A stretch of DNA of 7,215 nucleotides, taken from positions 1 to 7,215 of the forward strand of contig DGXB01000017.1 of NCBI GenBank assembly GCA_002396205.1, written 5' to 3'. Below, in pieces: positions 1-6,461 of this stretch (its first letter is position 1; every line of letters begins with the position of its first letter). The notes beneath the pieces are model-generated. The model had not been told where the DNA came from. It saw nothing but the letters and a program-made list of their open reading frames with translations, and made no database searches. This DNA is from Bacteroidales bacterium UBA4243 (lineage in GTDB: Bacteria > Bacteroidota > Bacteroidia > Bacteroidales > F082). A program made the translations under genes and the position numbers.

Positions 1-317
1 TCCGCGTCGATGAAGGCGGCGATGCCACCCTTCTTCTGGGCCTCCGCGATGACATGCAGGGCCAAGGTCGTCTTACCAGAGCTTTCAGGACCGTAGATTT
101 CGATGATACGGCCTTTGGGCAGGCCGCCCACACCGAGGGCGTAGTCGAGGCCGATGGAGCCGGTGGAGATGCTCTCCATCTTCTCCGCCTCGGCGCCAAG
201 GCGCATGATGCTACCCTTGCCGAAGCTCTTCTCGATGTTACCTAACGTGGCTTCCAAAGCCTTCAGTTTCTCCTGCCTCAGTTTTGCAGCTTCTTCTTGT
301 GTTTTTTCTGTAGTCAT
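1..317 (-). CDS. recA: RecA recombinase, N-terminal part (runs off the left edge)
   Basis: RecA forms ATP-dependent filaments on single-stranded DNA in the cytoplasm, drives homologous strand exchange and, in many bacteria, triggers the SOS response. The minus strand encodes 105 complete codons from the ATG at 317-315. Visible are the N-terminal helix region (about residues 1-35, with SFGKGSIMRLG at 31-41), STGSIGLDYALGVGGLPKGR at 51-70, and the Walker A loop GPESSGKT at 76-83. The frame continues as AAFIDA into the edge, where RecA normally reads FIDAEHALD. A full protein is about 340-350 residues, so roughly 70% lies outside. No Shine-Dalgarno sequence precedes the ATG, which is normal in this phylum. 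The gene is divergent from the large secreted-protein gene and appears to have its own promoter with a leader of about 120 nt. The identification is secure. Confidence 0.97.
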   Translation of the reverse strand, partial: MTTEKTQEEAAKLRQEKLKALEATLGNIEKSFGKGSIMRLGAEAEKMESISTGSIGLDYALGVGGLPKGRIIEIYGPESSGKTTLALHVIAEAQKKGGIAAFIDA

Positions 318-337
318 GATTTGTGGGTGTTTTTAGA

Positions 338-396
338 TGTTTAATTGTTTATTTGTTGAATTGTTTAATTGTTGTTGATTTCAAGATTTCAAGATT
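338..396. repeat. Short direct and tandem repeats in the recA leader
   Basis: The 12-mer tgtttaattgtt occurs at 338-349 and again at 362-373, 24 bases apart. Directly after it, gatttcaa is repeated in tandem at 377-384 and 385-392 with a partial third copy (gatt). All of this lies in the presumed untranslated leader of recA. The sequence is low-complexity and AT-rich, so it could be slippage-derived with no function, or could keep the leader unstructured for translation. Confidence 0.6.
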
Positions 397-415
397 CTTT
401 TGACGCAAGAGTTAT

Positions 416-429
416 GTATTGCGCAATAC
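416..429. promoter_or_regulatory. 14-bp perfect palindrome at the recA transcription start region (candidate operator)
   Basis: gtattgcgcaatac reads identically on both strands. It sits about 13 bases downstream of the recA -7 box, so it would begin a few bases inside the transcript, a typical place for a repressor operator. No regulator can be assigned from the sequence. A LexA-type role is attractive because of the gene, but LexA is absent or poorly characterised in many Bacteroidota. As RNA it could also form a weak 5-bp hairpin with a GCGC loop. Confidence 0.4.
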
Positions 430-442
430 CTTAATAAAAGGG

Positions 443-450
443 CAAAGATA
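443..450 (-). promoter_or_regulatory. recA promoter, -7 box TATCTTTG
   Basis: On the minus strand this is an exact match to TAnnTTTG. Transcription would start near 436, giving recA a leader of about 120 nt. No clear -33 TTG element lies at the usual distance upstream. It is the only exact match found upstream of recA on this strand; a near match at 502-509 has one mismatch. Confidence 0.6.
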
Positions 451-541
451 GTGATTTTTGGCATAGTGTCGTTGTTTTGTGTTGATTTATTTTTCATGCT
501 GCAAAGTAACGGAGTTTGTCAAGACCGAGCCGTTGATTAAA

Positions 542-583
542 CGTTTGTTGTCGACAGTAGTCGTTTGTTGTCGTTTGCTATCG
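542..583. repeat. Triplicated 12-mer cgtttgttgtcg
   Basis: Identical copies lie at 542-553 and 562-573, 20 bases apart. A third copy with two mismatches (cgtttgctatcg) is at 572-583, 10 bases further and overlapping the second by two bases. Spacing of 20 and 10 bases puts the copies on one face of the helix. The array lies about 90 bases from each of the two divergent -7 boxes. The first copy also overlaps an 8-bp palindrome (aaacgttt, 539-546). An activator or repressor array is possible; nothing identifies the protein. Confidence 0.45.
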
Positions 584-674
584 GGTATATCATTGATTTA
601 CACCATAAAACAAATTCAACTCCTATCAATAAGAATTACCATGCAATAACACATCGCAACAAAGAAAAAAATTG

Positions 675-682
675 TAATTTTG
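675..682 (+). promoter_or_regulatory. Promoter of the secreted repeat protein, -7 box TAATTTTG
   Basis: Exact match to TAnnTTTG, 24 bases before the ATG at 707, predicting a leader of roughly 15-20 nt. It decides the start codon: an in-frame TTG at 680-682 lies inside this box and would be upstream of the transcript start, so it cannot be the initiator. No good -33 element was seen. Confidence 0.7.
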
Positions 683-706
683 CAGCGTAAACAAAATCAT
701 ACGCTT

Positions 707-3700
707 ATGAAAATGAAAAAGACCATAGTTTTACTCGCCCTGATGATGATGGGCTTTGGAATCGGGCAGGCCCAAAACACGCCCCAACATGGCTGGCACA
801 CATACTGCGGTGGCGAATTCAATAACGCCATCGGTGGAGGAATCCCCTTTACCGCCGCCGTCAGCTATCCAGCCGACATGCTGGCCGACTATGCGGGAAC
901 CTGCATCACCAAAGTGGCCATCTTCAGCGACACGCTTTATAATGCCGTGGGCGGAAGATACACCTGCTCCGTCTATGTGGGCGGACAGCCCCATCTTGGA
1001 GGCCTGTTGGTTTCAACCAAAACTTTTGACGTGCCACAAAGCCTCAACGATTGGGCGGAATACGACCTCGATGCGCCTGTTTGGGTGACAGGAACCGATG
1101 AAATTTGGGTCGTTTGGGTATGTGACCAACAGTTGACCGCTTGGCCCATGGGCGTTTGCGAAGGCAACGACCCGAGCGATAATGGGCATTGGTCATGGAA
1201 CAGCGCCCTAAACGAATGGTATCCTTCGAACTATGGCGACTGGACCGTGAAGACCTATTTCGATTGGGACGGACCACAGCCCCAACCTCAAGATGTTTAC
1301 GTCTCAGGCAACCAACTTAACACTGGCAAGGTCTTCAAAAACAACACGCTGTTATACGACCTCACCGACAGCATCAACATCCAGTTGGAAGGCATCCAGG
1401 TGGCGGAAGACGGAACGATCTTCGGAGCTGGCTATGTTTACGACGACTCAATTGTTCAAGGCCGCGTTTGGATGAACGACTCGTGCGTGTTCACCTCCGA
1501 CACCAATACCTATTTCGACCACATCGCCCTCAACGGCAACGATTGGACGGTGGCGGGCTTCAACAAGGTTTGGCAAAACGACGAACTCCTTTATTCCTAC
1601 AGCCACGACGAAGGAGAGTGCCACATTCACAGCCTGGCAGTCGACACAACGATGGGCGACATCTATGCCGGTGGCGCCATCTTCTTCAATAGCGACTCCC
1701 TCTTCCATGCCAGCGTTTGGAAAAACGACTCGCTGCTTTGGCTGGCAGACAGCTCTTCAAGCATCGAGAGCATCTGCTTCGATGGCGAGAACCTTTTCGC
1801 GTCGGGATTCATGGTTGAAAACGACTCCCTTTCCTACGGTATCATTCTGCAAAACGACTCCATCATCTACCAAATGGAAAACGCCGACTTCGGATGTATC
1901 GCAGCATTCAACGGCAGCCTCTATTGGTCAGGATTTTCCACGACAGATACCACTGTCTATATTTGGCAAGACGGCGAGATGCTCTACGATCTGCCTGAGC
2001 TTTCCGGAATCGGCAATTTGGTCGTCAACGAAAGCGGAGTGTATTACACTGACGCACAAACGGTTTACAAAGACGGCGAAGTCCTCTATCAGCCCGAGTG
2101 CATCATCTCCGGCCTCGTCGTGAAGCCCGCCCCGCCCCAACCCGAATACACCATCACCGTTGAATCCGCCAACCCCGAATGGGGCAGCGTCAGCGGCGGC
2201 GGCAGCTTCACCGAAGGAAGCCAAACCACGCTTTACGGCATTCCTGCACTCGGCTGCGAGTTCCTTGGCTGGAACGACAGCATCACCGACAACCCGCGCA
2301 CCATTACCGTCACGCAAGACAGTACCTTCGTGGCCCACTTCGGACGCGTCGAATACACCATCAATGTCGTCAGCGACCACCCCGCATGGGGCAGCGTAAC
2401 GGGCGGCGGCACCTATTATTATGGCGACACCATCGTGATTTCGGCCACGGCCAATCTCGGCTTCGAGTTCTTGGGCTGGACCGACAGCAACACCGACAAC
2501 CCGCGCACCGTGGTCGTTACCAACAACAGGACCTACACCGCGCGTTTCGGCATCCAGCAGTTCCTCATCAAGACCGACGTCACGCCCGAAGGCGCTGGCA
2601 CCGTCAACGGCGGCGGCACCTACAACTACGGCGAGACCATCCATTTGGTGGCCCACAGCAATTCAGGCTACATCTTCAACAGTTGGGACGATGGTGTCAT
2701 AGCCAACCCACGCTCGGTGTTCGTGGAAGGCAACGCCACCTACACCGCCGTATTCATCCCCCTGACGTATGAAATCACCACCGAAGCCGACCCTGCTGAA
2801 GGCGGCACCGTCACTGGGGGCGGCACTTTCAACTATGGCTCGACGGTGACACTGACGGCCACGGCCCACGCCAACTACACCTTCATCTGCTGGCACGACG
2901 GCATCGTGAGGAATCCTCGCCAGGAAACCGTCACGGGCAACGCCAACTACAAGGCCATTTTCCACCTCAACGGCACGCCGCAATACACCATCACCGTGTT
3001 GGCCAACGACCCGACGCTCGGCACGGTCAGCGGCAGTGGCACCTATCCCGAAAACACGACCATCCAAATCGGCGCCACGCCCAATGAGGGCGCGTTGTTC
3101 ACGGGCTGGACCGATGGCAACACCGACAATCCACGCAGCATCACCGTCACCGAAAACATGACCTACACAGCCATTTTCAGCGAGATAGAGACCTACACCA
3201 TCACCGTGCGACCCGAAAACCCATTGCAAGGCTCGACTTACGGCGGAGGCACCTATCCTGCCAATACCGTCATCAACATCGGGGCCACGGCCAGTCCAGG
3301 TTTCCACTTTGCCGGATGGCAAGACGGCGACATGAACAACCCGCGCACCATCACCGTGACCCAAAATGCCGAATACATCGCCTCGTTCTCTGAAACGCCC
3401 GTGGAGACCTACAGCGTCACCGTTTATTACGACGAGAACCAAGGCTTCGTGATGGGCACCGGCACATACACCGCCGGTAGCACGGCCACCTTGGTCGCCA
3501 TTCCCGCCGACGGCTACTATTTCGTGAAATGGAGCGACGGCGTCACTGAACAGAGAAGAGAAATCCTCGTCGACCACGACATCCAACTCGCGGCCTTCTT
3601 CAATGGCACCGGTATCGGCGAAAACGGCTTGGGCAACGTCAGCCTCTACCCCAACCCTGCAAACGACAAGCTCCACATCGAAGGACTTGAAGGCGAACAC

Positions 3701-3844
3701 GAGGCCCAAATCTACAACGCCTTCGGCATCCTGGTCAAGACAATGACCCTCGACGGCGACAGTGAGATTGGCATCGAAGCGCTTCCTTCCGGGCTTTACT
3801 TCCTCCACATCGAAGGCCATGCCATGAAGTTCGTGAAGGAATAA
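707..3844 (+). CDS. Secreted T9SS protein with seven propeller-like units and seven InlB-B-type repeats
   Basis: This 1045-residue protein is predicted to be exported and held at or released from the cell surface. Residues 1-23 (MKMKKTIVLLALMMMGFGIGQAQ) are a signal peptide. Residues 24 to about 190 form a Gly/Trp/Cys-rich beta domain of unknown ligand. Residues 196-478 hold seven units sharing a V/I-W-x-N-D-x-hhY core, starting near residues 209, 254, 288, 337, 380, 419 and 453, which suggests a seven-bladed propeller. Residues 481-968 are seven repeats of about 70 residues of the divergent InlB-B type (YTITV, GGGTY, FxGWxDG, NPRTITVT, YTAxF), typical of adhesin-like surface proteins. Residues 976-1045 (starting GNVSLYPNPANDKLHIEGL, ending MKFVKE) are a type A T9SS sorting domain. 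The start is the ATG at 707; the ATG at 713 is an alternative. The gene appears to be a single transcription unit. The true function is unknown; binding or adhesion is inferred from architecture only. Confidence 0.9.
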   Translation: MKMKKTIVLLALMMMGFGIGQAQNTPQHGWHTYCGGEFNNAIGGGIPFTAAVSYPADMLADYAGTCITKVAIFSDTLYNAVGGRYTCSVYVGGQPHLGGLLVSTKTFDVPQSLNDWAEYDLDAPVWVTGTDEIWVVWVCDQQLTAWPMGVCEGNDPSDNGHWSWNSALNEWYPSNYGDWTVKTYFDWDGPQPQPQDVYVSGNQLNTGKVFKNNTLLYDLTDSINIQLEGIQVAEDGTIFGAGYVYDDSIVQGRVWMNDSCVFTSDTNTYFDHIALNGNDWTVAGFNKVWQNDELLYSYSHDEGECHIHSLAVDTTMGDIYAGGAIFFNSDSLFHASVWKNDSLLWLADSSSSIESICFDGENLFASGFMVENDSLSYGIILQNDSIIYQMENADFGCIAAFNGSLYWSGFSTTDTTVYIWQDGEMLYDLPELSGIGNLVVNESGVYYTDAQTVYKDGEVLYQPECIISGLVVKPAPPQPEYTITVESANPEWGSVSGGGSFTEGSQTTLYGIPALGCEFLGWNDSITDNPRTITVTQDSTFVAHFGRVEYTINVVSDHPAWGSVTGGGTYYYGDTIVISATANLGFEFLGWTDSNTDNPRTVVVTNNRTYTARFGIQQFLIKTDVTPEGAGTVNGGGTYNYGETIHLVAHSNSGYIFNSWDDGVIANPRSVFVEGNATYTAVFIPLTYEITTEADPAEGGTVTGGGTFNYGSTVTLTATAHANYTFICWHDGIVRNPRQETVTGNANYKAIFHLNGTPQYTITVLANDPTLGTVSGSGTYPENTTIQIGATPNEGALFTGWTDGNTDNPRSITVTENMTYTAIFSEIETYTITVRPENPLQGSTYGGGTYPANTVINIGATASPGFHFAGWQDGDMNNPRTITVTQNAEYIASFSETPVETYSVTVYYDENQGFVMGTGTYTAGSTATLVAIPADGYYFVKWSDGVTEQRREILVDHDIQLAAFFNGTGIGENGLGNVSLYPNPANDKLHIEGLEGEHEAQIYNAFGILVKTMTLDGDSEIGIEALPSGLYFLHIEGHAMKFVKE
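2147..3610 (+). repeat. Seven in-frame InlB-B-type coding repeats
   Basis: Repeat units begin at 2147, 2354, 2561, 2768, 2984, 3194 and 3410. The first three intervals are exactly 207 bases, and the others are 216, 210 and 216, each a multiple of three. Every unit encodes the same order of motifs: a Y-x-I/V-T strand, a GxVxGGGTY turn, a W-x-D/N-G/S turn and, in the first six, NPR before a T-x-T-x-N strand. The last unit has EQRRE in place of NPR and is the most divergent. DNA identity between units is patchy, so they look like old duplications, not recent ones. Confidence 0.85.
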
Positions 3845-3865
3845 AGGATTCGCAGAAGGTGACAA

Positions 3866-3899
3866 AAAAAGGTGAGCCTCGGCTGAGGCCCACCTTTTT
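3866..3899. terminator. Bidirectional intrinsic terminator between convergent genes
   Basis: The stem pairs AAAAAGGTG (3866-3874) with CACCTTTTT (3891-3899), has one A-C mismatch, then GCCTC (3876-3880) with GAGGC (3885-3889) around a GGCT loop. T runs follow the stem on both strands. It starts 22 bases after the stop of the plus-strand gene and lies 20 bases beyond the stop of the minus-strand protease, so it can serve both. Confidence 0.85.
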
Positions 3900-3918
3900 C
3901 ATTTTGCGGCACTTAGGC

Positions 3919-5565
3919 TTACTTCGTCACGACGAGTTTCAGCGTTTGGCTGTCTTGCTCCGAAATGGCGTTGATGAAATAGACACCCGATTCCAACGTG
4001 TTCAGGTACCCCTCCAGTATGGAGAGGTTCGAGCCATTGAAGCTGCATGTGTAAAGCTGTCGACCCATGAAGTCGTAGACACTGACATCAGCGCTAACGC
4101 CTTCCTTCAAAGCCACATGCACCTCGCCTTGCGAAGGATTAGGATACACATTGAGGATCTCCTTTGCAGTGGCAGGCAGCTCGCTGACGTGGAGCATCTC
4201 CAAAGCGGCGGCGAAATCAGGAATGCCGTAGCCATATTTGCTATCGGGGTTGTCGGCACGGTTACCGGCGGCGCGGATGGCATCGCAGATTTCCTGCACC
4301 GAAGCATAAGGACGGGCCTGACGCAAGCAAGCCACAGCACCAGCCAGCACGGGCGTGGCAAACGAGGTGCCACTGCCGTTGTAATAGGGCCACATGTTGC
4401 CATAACCCGTTGCCACATAAGTACTCTCACCCATGGCCATCACGTCGGGCTTGATGCGACCGTCGTAGGTGGGTCCCACTGAACTGAAATAAGCACGGTT
4501 GCCCGAAGCATCGACGGCACCCACAGTCAGCACATGCTCGGCATCGGCGGGGATGCCCAAGGTGCAAGTGCCATCGCCCTCGTTGCCAGCGGCATTCATG
4601 CAGATCATGCCACGGCTGACAGCGATTTCGGCACCAATCGACATCGGGGCGGTCTTGCCGTCGAAATGCTCGAAGGGATGGCTCCATTGCGTCATGTCGA
4701 AGTCGATGTAGCCTAACGAAGTGGTGCACACGTCGACACCAAGGCTGTCGGCACACTCGGCACCCGACACCCAGTTGTATTCCTCGATGATGTTCTCGGT
4801 ATCGCCATCCTCGGTGTGGATGAGGTAGTAGGAAGCGTTGTAGGCCGTGCCCACCATGTTGTTGGGATCGTAGGCACCCATCGTGCTCAGGCACGATGTG
4901 CCGTGGGTGCTTTGCGAATAGACCGTGTTTTGGCCATAAACGAACTCACGAGTGCCAAGCAGACGGCCTTCCTCGCGCATGGTGTTGAAGCACGATTGGT
5001 CGGGCGTGCCTTGGAAGCCACCGTCGAGCACAGCGATGATGACGCCCGTGCCATCGAAGCCCATTTCATGCAACTTGTCGGCATTCAGCTGTTTGACCTG
5101 AGCCTCGGCACCGCCATAGAAGTCGTTGGTGGCGCGATTGGCCGCGACGGGCTTCATCTCATTGGCCATCCAACGTTCCTTCATCTTTTGGGCCTCGGGG
5201 TTGTTGGGGCAGTTGCGCACCGTCGAAACGAACTCCAAGGCATTGATGGCCTCCACCACACTGGCATCGGCAGTATAAATCGAGACACCGTTCAACCACT
5301 TCGAGGGGTTGATCAGTTGTGCGCCGCAGTCGGCCACCGCCTGAAGGTATTGCGGATTGACGGGCAGGTCATACTCGTCGATGGCAATGCCCAGGTTGGC
5401 GCGGCGTTGCAAGGCCCGTTCGCTCAAATAAGCCTCGGGGTTGTCAATGGAATAAGGTGAGTTGGCCTTGTCGGTGAACTGCACCCAGTAGATGTTGGTC
5501 GCCACTTGCGCATGGGCAAACATGGCGGCCATCAGCAGTGAAAACAAAAACGTAACTTTTTTCAT
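3919..5565 (-). CDS. Secreted subtilisin-family (S8) serine protease with T9SS sorting domain
   Basis: This 548-residue protein is predicted to be an endopeptidase exported across the inner membrane by Sec and across the outer membrane by T9SS. Residues 1-20 (MKKVTFLFSLLMAAMFAHAQ) are the signal peptide. About 21-140 look like an inhibitory propeptide. The S8 domain spans about 160-460 with Asp181 (VIIAVLDGGF), His221 (STHGTSC), the oxyanion Asn328 (MNAAGNEG) and the nucleophile Ser401 (GSGTSFATPVLAG), so it looks catalytically intact. Residues 470-548 (ILNVYPNPSQGEVHV, then SGVYFI, ending LKLVVTK) are a type A T9SS sorting domain. The ATG at 5565-5563 is chosen because the signal peptide begins there and a -7 box lies upstream; an in-frame extension would run back through trmD. 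It converges on the InlB-repeat gene and diverges from trmD. The substrate is unknown, and processing of surface proteins is only a guess. Confidence 0.95.
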   Translation of the reverse strand: MKKVTFLFSLLMAAMFAHAQVATNIYWVQFTDKANSPYSIDNPEAYLSERALQRRANLGIAIDEYDLPVNPQYLQAVADCGAQLINPSKWLNGVSIYTADASVVEAINALEFVSTVRNCPNNPEAQKMKERWMANEMKPVAANRATNDFYGGAEAQVKQLNADKLHEMGFDGTGVIIAVLDGGFQGTPDQSCFNTMREEGRLLGTREFVYGQNTVYSQSTHGTSCLSTMGAYDPNNMVGTAYNASYYLIHTEDGDTENIIEEYNWVSGAECADSLGVDVCTTSLGYIDFDMTQWSHPFEHFDGKTAPMSIGAEIAVSRGMICMNAAGNEGDGTCTLGIPADAEHVLTVGAVDASGNRAYFSSVGPTYDGRIKPDVMAMGESTYVATGYGNMWPYYNGSGTSFATPVLAGAVACLRQARPYASVQEICDAIRAAGNRADNPDSKYGYGIPDFAAALEMLHVSELPATAKEILNVYPNPSQGEVHVALKEGVSADVSVYDFMGRQLYTCSFNGSNLSILEGYLNTLESGVYFINAISEQDSQTLKLVVTK

Positions 5566-5615
5566 AGTGTTTGAATTAAAATGATCTGTCGTTTCCTTAG
5601 TTGAAAAAAAACGCG

Positions 5616-5623
5616 CAAAAATA
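5616..5623 (-). promoter_or_regulatory. Protease promoter, -7 box TATTTTTG
   Basis: Exact TAnnTTTG match on the minus strand, 50 bases before the protease ATG, predicting a start near 5609 and a leader of about 44 nt. No clear -33 element at standard spacing. It is back to back with the trmD promoter, with 42 bases between the two -7 boxes. Confidence 0.65.
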
Positions 5624-5665
5624 ACATTATTTTCCCTTTCCCACCCACATTTGACCCAAAATCCG

Positions 5666-5673
5666 TACTTTTG
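5666..5673 (+). promoter_or_regulatory. trmD promoter, -7 box TACTTTTG
   Basis: Exact TAnnTTTG match 21 bases before the trmD ATG at 5695, giving a leader of about 15 nt. An in-frame TTG at 5671-5673 is the end of this box and so is not a credible start codon. A TTTG at 5650-5653 lies too close (12 bases) to be a standard -33 element. Confidence 0.65.
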
Positions 5674-5694
5674 CCAAAAATTCCGACACACACC

Positions 5695-6390
5695 ATGCGC
5701 ATCGACATCATCGCCGTTTTCCCCGAAATGTTTGAAGGCCCTTTCACCGAAAGCATCATCAAACGCGCTGTAAACAAAGGCATTGTGGAGATTGGCCTCC
5801 ACAACCTGCGCGACTACAGCACCGACAAGCACCACAAGGTGGACGACTATTCGTTTGCCGCCGGCGCGGGCATGGTGATGATGATTGAGCCTGTCGACAA
5901 CTGCATCACCCACCTGAAGAGCCGGCGCGACTACGACGAGGTCATCTACATGAGTCCCGACGGCGAGCTATTGGACCAGCCGTTGTGCAACCAACTCTCG
6001 ATGAAGCAGAACCTCATCATCCTTTGCGGGCACTACAAAGGCATCGACGAACGCATCCGCGAGCATTTGGTCACCAAGGAGATCAGCATCGGCAACTATG
6101 TCCTTTCAGGCGGCGAATTGGGTGCAGCCGTGTTGGTCGACAGCTTGGTTCGGCTCATCCCCGGCGCCTTGGGCGACGAGACCTCTGCCCTCTCCGACTC
6201 GTTCCAAGACGGACTGGTGTCGCCACCAGTCTACACAAGGCCGCGCAGCTACAAGGGCTGGGACGTGCCTGAGATACTCCTTTCGGGCAACGACCTAAAA
6301 ATCAGCGAATGGAAAATGGAGCAAGCCTTGCAACGCACCAAGCAACGCAGGCCTGAAATGTACGAAAATTTCAAAAAAAGCGAAAAATAA
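5695..6390 (+). CDS. trmD: tRNA (guanine-37-N1)-methyltransferase TrmD
   Basis: TrmD transfers a methyl group from S-adenosylmethionine to N1 of G37, next to the anticodon of tRNAs reading CUN, CCN and CGG codons, preventing +1 frameshifting. The 231-residue product has the family start MRIDIIAVFPEMF, the segment CGHYKGIDERI (111-121), the trefoil-knot SAM site SIGNYVLSGGELGAAVLVDS (131-150), Arg153 in RLIPG, the presumed catalytic Asp168 in SDSF, and the C-terminal RPRSYKGWDVPEILLSGND region (182-200). It is slightly shorter than the 255-residue E. coli enzyme. Compared with E. coli CGRYEGIDERV, the third motif has H and K for R and E. The next gene, 71 bases on, is rplS, a widely conserved neighbour; rpsP and rimM, which often precede trmD, are not here, as the upstream gene is the divergent protease. 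Confidence 0.97.
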   Translation: MRIDIIAVFPEMFEGPFTESIIKRAVNKGIVEIGLHNLRDYSTDKHHKVDDYSFAAGAGMVMMIEPVDNCITHLKSRRDYDEVIYMSPDGELLDQPLCNQLSMKQNLIILCGHYKGIDERIREHLVTKEISIGNYVLSGGELGAAVLVDSLVRLIPGALGDETSALSDSFQDGLVSPPVYTRPRSYKGWDVPEILLSGNDLKISEWKMEQALQRTKQRRPEMYENFKKSEK

Positions 6391-6413
6391 GCACTTTATA
6401 TTGAAATAATTTG

Positions 6414-6421
6414 TACCTTTG
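6414..6421 (+). promoter_or_regulatory. rplS promoter, -7 box TACCTTTG
   Basis: Exact TAnnTTTG match in the trmD-rplS gap, predicting a start near 6428 and a leader of about 34 nt before the ATG at 6462. This would let the ribosomal protein be made in larger amounts than TrmD. Readthrough from trmD is also possible, since no terminator lies between them. Confidence 0.65.
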
Positions 6422-6461
6422 CAGCCGCTTTTTGGAGAAAAATATATAAAAATCATATAAA

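Larger units (their letters stand above)
318..706. other. Divergent intergenic region between recA and the secreted repeat protein
   Basis: This stretch of about 390 bases is AT-rich and carries no convincing reading frame on either strand. It contains one -7 box facing each way, a perfect 14-bp palindrome inside the recA leader, short direct and tandem repeats close to recA, and a triplicated 12-mer roughly midway between the promoters. These elements are listed separately. No tRNA-like or other stable RNA fold was recognised by eye. Confidence 0.8.

Noticed and set aside
338..396. Short repeats as a CRISPR array
   Set aside because: Repeats are only 8-12 bases, AT-rich, with no uniform spacers.
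680..706. Nine-codon N-terminal extension of the secreted protein from a TTG start
   Set aside because: The TTG is the last three bases of the TAATTTTG promoter box, and the added residues would spoil an otherwise ideal signal peptide.
1928..2656. 242-codon minus-strand open frame
   Set aside because: Antisense shadow of the same repeat-protein gene, with no recognisable motif.
2663..3865. 400-codon open frame on the minus strand opposite the InlB-type repeats
   Set aside because: It is antisense to a clearly coding repeat array, its composition (rich in G, V, D, A, R) is what the complement of this GC-biased repeat would give, and no domain or promoter was seen.
3859..4482. 207-codon plus-strand open frame opposite the protease, beginning near the terminator
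   Set aside because: It runs through the terminator hairpin and is antisense to the conserved protease active-site and T9SS region.
4816..5460. 214-codon plus-strand open frame opposite the protease
   Set aside because: Antisense shadow of the propeptide and catalytic-domain coding sequence; no motif recognised.
5671..5694. Eight-codon extension of TrmD from a TTG start
   Set aside because: The TTG lies in the TACTTTTG box, and TrmD proteins characteristically begin with MRIDI or a similar sequence at the ATG at 5695.
5566..5913. 116-codon N-terminal extension of the protease across the intergenic region into trmD
   Set aside because: It would place the signal peptide internally and is antisense to conserved trmD sequence.
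6434..6437. ggag as a Shine-Dalgarno site for rplS
   Set aside because: It is 24 bases from the ATG, too far for ribosome positioning.
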